Origin: CAVRGQ01 sp963720785
GTDB lineage: Bacteria > Actinomycetota > Acidimicrobiia > IMCC26256 > DASPTH01
Direction of reading: 5' to 3'
Assembly: GCA_963720785.1 (NCBI GenBank)
Contig: CAVRGQ010000005.1
Coordinates: 1 to 64,000 of the forward strand
DNA: 64,000 nt
The position numbers were made by a program, and so were the translations under genes. Under the pieces are notes generated by a model. It ran no database searches. It saw only the letters and a program-made list of their open reading frames with translations, and was not told the DNA's origin. Numbering within the stretch: the stretch's first letter is position 1; each line of letters opens with the position of its first letter. Shown one piece after another: positions 61,960 through 64,000 of the stretch.

Positions 61960-63135
61960 TCAGGACTTCGGCAGCCCGAGCACCCGTTCACCCAAGATGT
62001 TGCGCTGCACCTCGACCGTGCCGCCGTAGATCGTCTCCGCGCGCGAGTTGAGGAAGCTGTGCACCATCGGGTGCAGCGTGCCGTCGTCCTCGGTGACGAG
62101 CGCGTCGGGCCCGAGCACGTCGACCATGAGCTCGCCGAAGTCCCGGTGCCACGTGGACCAGTGGAGCTTGCCGACCGACGACTCCGCGCCCGGGTGGCGG
62201 CCGCTCAGCACCGCGGTGAGCAGCCGGTCGTTGTTGAGCTCCATGATGCGCAGTCCTGTCCATGCCTGCGCGACGCGCTGGCGGAGCAGCGGGTCCGCGC
62301 GGAGCCCCTTGGCCCGCACCAGCGCGAGGAGGTCGCGCATCTCGCGCTGGAAGGAGGCCTGGAACGGGAGCACCGTGGCGCCTGCCCGCTCGTTGCCGAG
62401 CGTGCCCATGACGACCGACCATGCACCGTCGACCTCGCCGACGATGTTCACGAGCGGTGTGCGCGCCTCGTCGAGGAAGATCTCCGCGAACTCCAGACCG
62501 CCCGCGATGTTGCGGATCGGCCGAACGTCGACGCCGGGCTGGTCGACAGGGAGGAGCAGCATCGAGATACCGCGGTGGCGCGGCGCGTCGGGGTTCGTCC
62601 GGCACAGCACGTAGAGCCAGTCCGCGTGGGCACCGAACGTCGTCCAGATCTTCTGGCCGGTGACGACCCAGTCGTCACCGTCACGGACCGCGCGCGTCTG
62701 CAGGTTGGCGAGGTCGGAGCCGGCATCGGGCTCGCTGAATCCCTGACCCCAGAACTCCTCCACCTGCATGATCGGCGGCAGGAAGCGCCGCTTCTGCTCG
62801 TCGGCCCCGAACTCGAGCAGCGTGGGACCGAAGAGGTCTCGGCCCTGCACCCCGACCCAGTACGGCGCGTCGGCGGCGGCGTGTTCGATCTGGAAGATCA
62901 GCTCCTGGCGCGGGGTCCCGCCCCGACCGCCGTACTCCTCGGGCCACGACACGTTGAGCCATCCGCCGGTGGCGAGCTCGCGCTCCCAGGCGAGGCGGAG
63001 GTCCCACTCGCGGTCGTCGGCCGGCCCGCCCACACCGCCCGCGGCGCGGAACTCGCCGACGAGGTGGTCGGCGAGCCATTCGCGCAGCTCGTCGCGGAAG
63101 GCGCGCTCCTCTGCCGAGAGGTGGAGGTCATCCAC
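61960..63135 (-). CDS. Acyl-CoA dehydrogenase
   Basis: A complete 391-residue ACAD: VDDLHLSAEERAFRDELREW, WGQGFSEPDAGSDLANL, TGQKIWTTFGAHADW, and the C-terminal YGGTVEVQRNILGERVLGLP. The GTG at 63135 overlaps the ECH stop by 8 nt. A FadE-type large subunit without a short partner next to it. Confidence 0.9.
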   Translation of the reverse strand: MDDLHLSAEERAFRDELREWLADHLVGEFRAAGGVGGPADDREWDLRLAWERELATGGWLNVSWPEEYGGRGGTPRQELIFQIEHAAADAPYWVGVQGRDLFGPTLLEFGADEQKRRFLPPIMQVEEFWGQGFSEPDAGSDLANLQTRAVRDGDDWVVTGQKIWTTFGAHADWLYVLCRTNPDAPRHRGISMLLLPVDQPGVDVRPIRNIAGGLEFAEIFLDEARTPLVNIVGEVDGAWSVVMGTLGNERAGATVLPFQASFQREMRDLLALVRAKGLRADPLLRQRVAQAWTGLRIMELNNDRLLTAVLSGRHPGAESSVGKLHWSTWHRDFGELMVDVLGPDALVTEDDGTLHPMVHSFLNSRAETIYGGTVEVQRNILGERVLGLPKS

Positions 63136-63907
63136 GCGATCGGCTCCGGAAGCGCTCGGGGACGGCGGCGTACTCCGGGGTGTCGTGGGAATGTGTCTCG
63201 GCCGCGAGCCCGAAGCCGAGTGCGGCGACCGCGGAGAGGCGGAGCTGCTGGTTGAGCACCGCCTTCGTGTCCTGCACCGCCTGCGGCGGCAACGCGGCGA
63301 GCCGGTGGGCGAACGCGGTCGCCTGCGCGACGACTTCGTCCCCGGGCACCACGAAGTTGGCGAGCCCGATGGCGACCGCGTCCTCCGGCGGGATGGCGTC
63401 ACCGGTCAGCAGGTACTGCTTCGCCTTGAGCAGGCTCGTGAGGTGTGGCCAGGTGACGGCGCCGCCGTCGCCGGCCACGAGGGCCACCGTGACGTGCGGA
63501 TCGGCGACGGTGGCGTGCCCGGCGAGGAACACGATGTCGCACAACGTCATCAACGTGCAGCCGAGACCGACGGCGGCCCCGTTCACCGCCGCGACCACGG
63601 GGACACGCACGTTGAGCATCTCGTCGACCAGGCGGCGCGCGCTGCGCATGATCGCCGTGCGGGCCGCGAGGTCGGTACGAAACAGGTCGAAGTCGTCGAT
63701 GCTGCCGCCCGCGCAGAAGGCCTTCCCCGCTCCGGTGAGCACCACCGCGCGCACGTCGAGGTCGCGGTCGAGATCGAGCCACAGGCGCGCGAAGGCGTAG
63801 TGCAACTCCTCGTCGAACGAGTTCAACTGATCCGGGCGGTTGAGCGTCACGATCGCGACGGGGCCGTCGCGGCGGACGTCGAGGACCGGGCTCGTGGATG
63901 CCGTCAT
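63128..63907 (-). CDS. Enoyl-CoA hydratase/isomerase family protein
   Basis: A 259-residue crotonase: GKAFCAGGSIDDF, NGAAVGLGCTLMTLCDIV, LVAGDGGAVTWPHLTSLL. A paralogue of the ECH at 21564, sharing the AGDGGAV loop in place of the common catalytic Glu segment. The ATG at 63907 is preceded by GAGAGGTGATG. It couples to the ACAD downstream. Confidence 0.88.
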   Translation of the reverse strand: MTASTSPVLDVRRDGPVAIVTLNRPDQLNSFDEELHYAFARLWLDLDRDLDVRAVVLTGAGKAFCAGGSIDDFDLFRTDLAARTAIMRSARRLVDEMLNVRVPVVAAVNGAAVGLGCTLMTLCDIVFLAGHATVADPHVTVALVAGDGGAVTWPHLTSLLKAKQYLLTGDAIPPEDAVAIGLANFVVPGDEVVAQATAFAHRLAALPPQAVQDTKAVLNQQLRLSAVAALGFGLAAETHSHDTPEYAAVPERFRSRSRG

Positions 63908-63926
63908 GTCATCACCTCTCGTGGGG

Positions 63927-64000
63927 TCAGTTCGCCGGGACCGCGGCGATACCGCCGGGCAGGGCTCCGAACGCGACGCGCAACCCGGCGCCGAGATCCC
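63927..64000 (-). CDS. C-terminal end of an unidentified gene, cut by the window edge
   Basis: The frame ending DLGAGLRVAFGALPGGIAAV then PAN stops at 63927-63929, 19 bp before the ECH start, so it is probably the preceding gene of the same operon. Too short to assign to a family. Confidence 0.45.
   Translation of the reverse strand, partial: DLGAGLRVAFGALPGGIAAVPAN

Noticed and set aside
1..64000. CRISPR arrays, tRNA or rRNA genes, insertion sequences, prophage or integrase genes
   Set aside because: I looked for direct-repeat arrays, CCA-ended cloverleaf regions, transposase motifs and terminal repeats and saw none.

Overview
The window is 64 kb of G+C-rich DNA with actinobacterial character. 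Genes are dense, ATGA/GTGA stop-start overlaps are common, GTG and TTG starts occur, and several promoters have a TAnnnT -10 box only 6-9 nt before the start codon, as in leaderless transcripts. The gene set is almost entirely CoA-thioester catabolism: about ten acyl-CoA dehydrogenases (ACAD), six enoyl-CoA hydratases (ECH), a MaoC hydratase, three acyl-CoA ligases, four CaiB/BaiF CoA-transferases, an acetyl-CoA hydrolase/transferase homologue, thiolases with DUF35 partners, short-chain dehydrogenases (SDR), two P450s, a KshA-like Rieske oxygenase and four amidohydrolase-2 proteins. This resembles steroid or isoprenoid degradation clusters of mycobacteria, rhodococci and Acidimicrobiia. I cannot fix the genus, and the substrate is inferred only. 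No tRNA, rRNA, CRISPR array, IS element or phage gene was seen.

Layout. 1-11 kb: partial P450, a DHDPR-like reductase, divergent cupin-ECH and SDR genes, a DUF35 protein, an operon of ligase, AcuI-like reductase and two ACADs, and a TetR/SnoaL-like divergent pair. 11-29.5 kb: ECH, two ligases, TetR, CoA-transferase-MaoC-Rieske operon, ACAD with an HSD17B10-like SDR, an ACAD-ACAD-HMGS/DUF35-thiolase operon, and ferredoxin-P450-ACAD. 29.5-41.7 kb: three ACADs, ECH and an amidohydrolase on the plus strand, then on the minus strand a two-domain CoA-transferase, ECH, isochorismatase-fold protein, TetR, SDR and amidohydrolase. 41.7-54 kb: Ltp2-like thiolase with DUF35, a LivK / LivH-M-G fusion / LivF transporter, a damaged molybdopterin dehydrogenase subunit, CoA-transferase, thioesterase and amidohydrolase. 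54-64 kb: luciferase-like protein, alpha/beta hydrolase, amidohydrolase, and a minus-strand operon of ECH, ACAD, two CoA-transferases and an unknown protein.

The most striking regulatory signal is a 16-bp palindrome, TTGAC-N6-GTCAA, found 11 times between 11.18 and 52.20 kb. Each copy lies at the 5' end of a catabolic or transport operon, and several overlap the -10 box or start codon. It appears to define one regulon of uptake, CoA activation, beta-oxidation and thiolysis or aldol cleavage. A second palindrome, TGAAAA-N5-TTTTCA, occurs twice (36.9 and 41.7 kb). Other local operators lie at 3.3, 10.4 and 56.1 kb.

About 20 reading-frame breaks interrupt otherwise well-conserved proteins, many at G/C runs or GC repeats. 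They look more like sequencing indels than mass decay. Separately, two SDR genes and a CoxL-type gene have internal deletions that cannot be explained by single-base errors.
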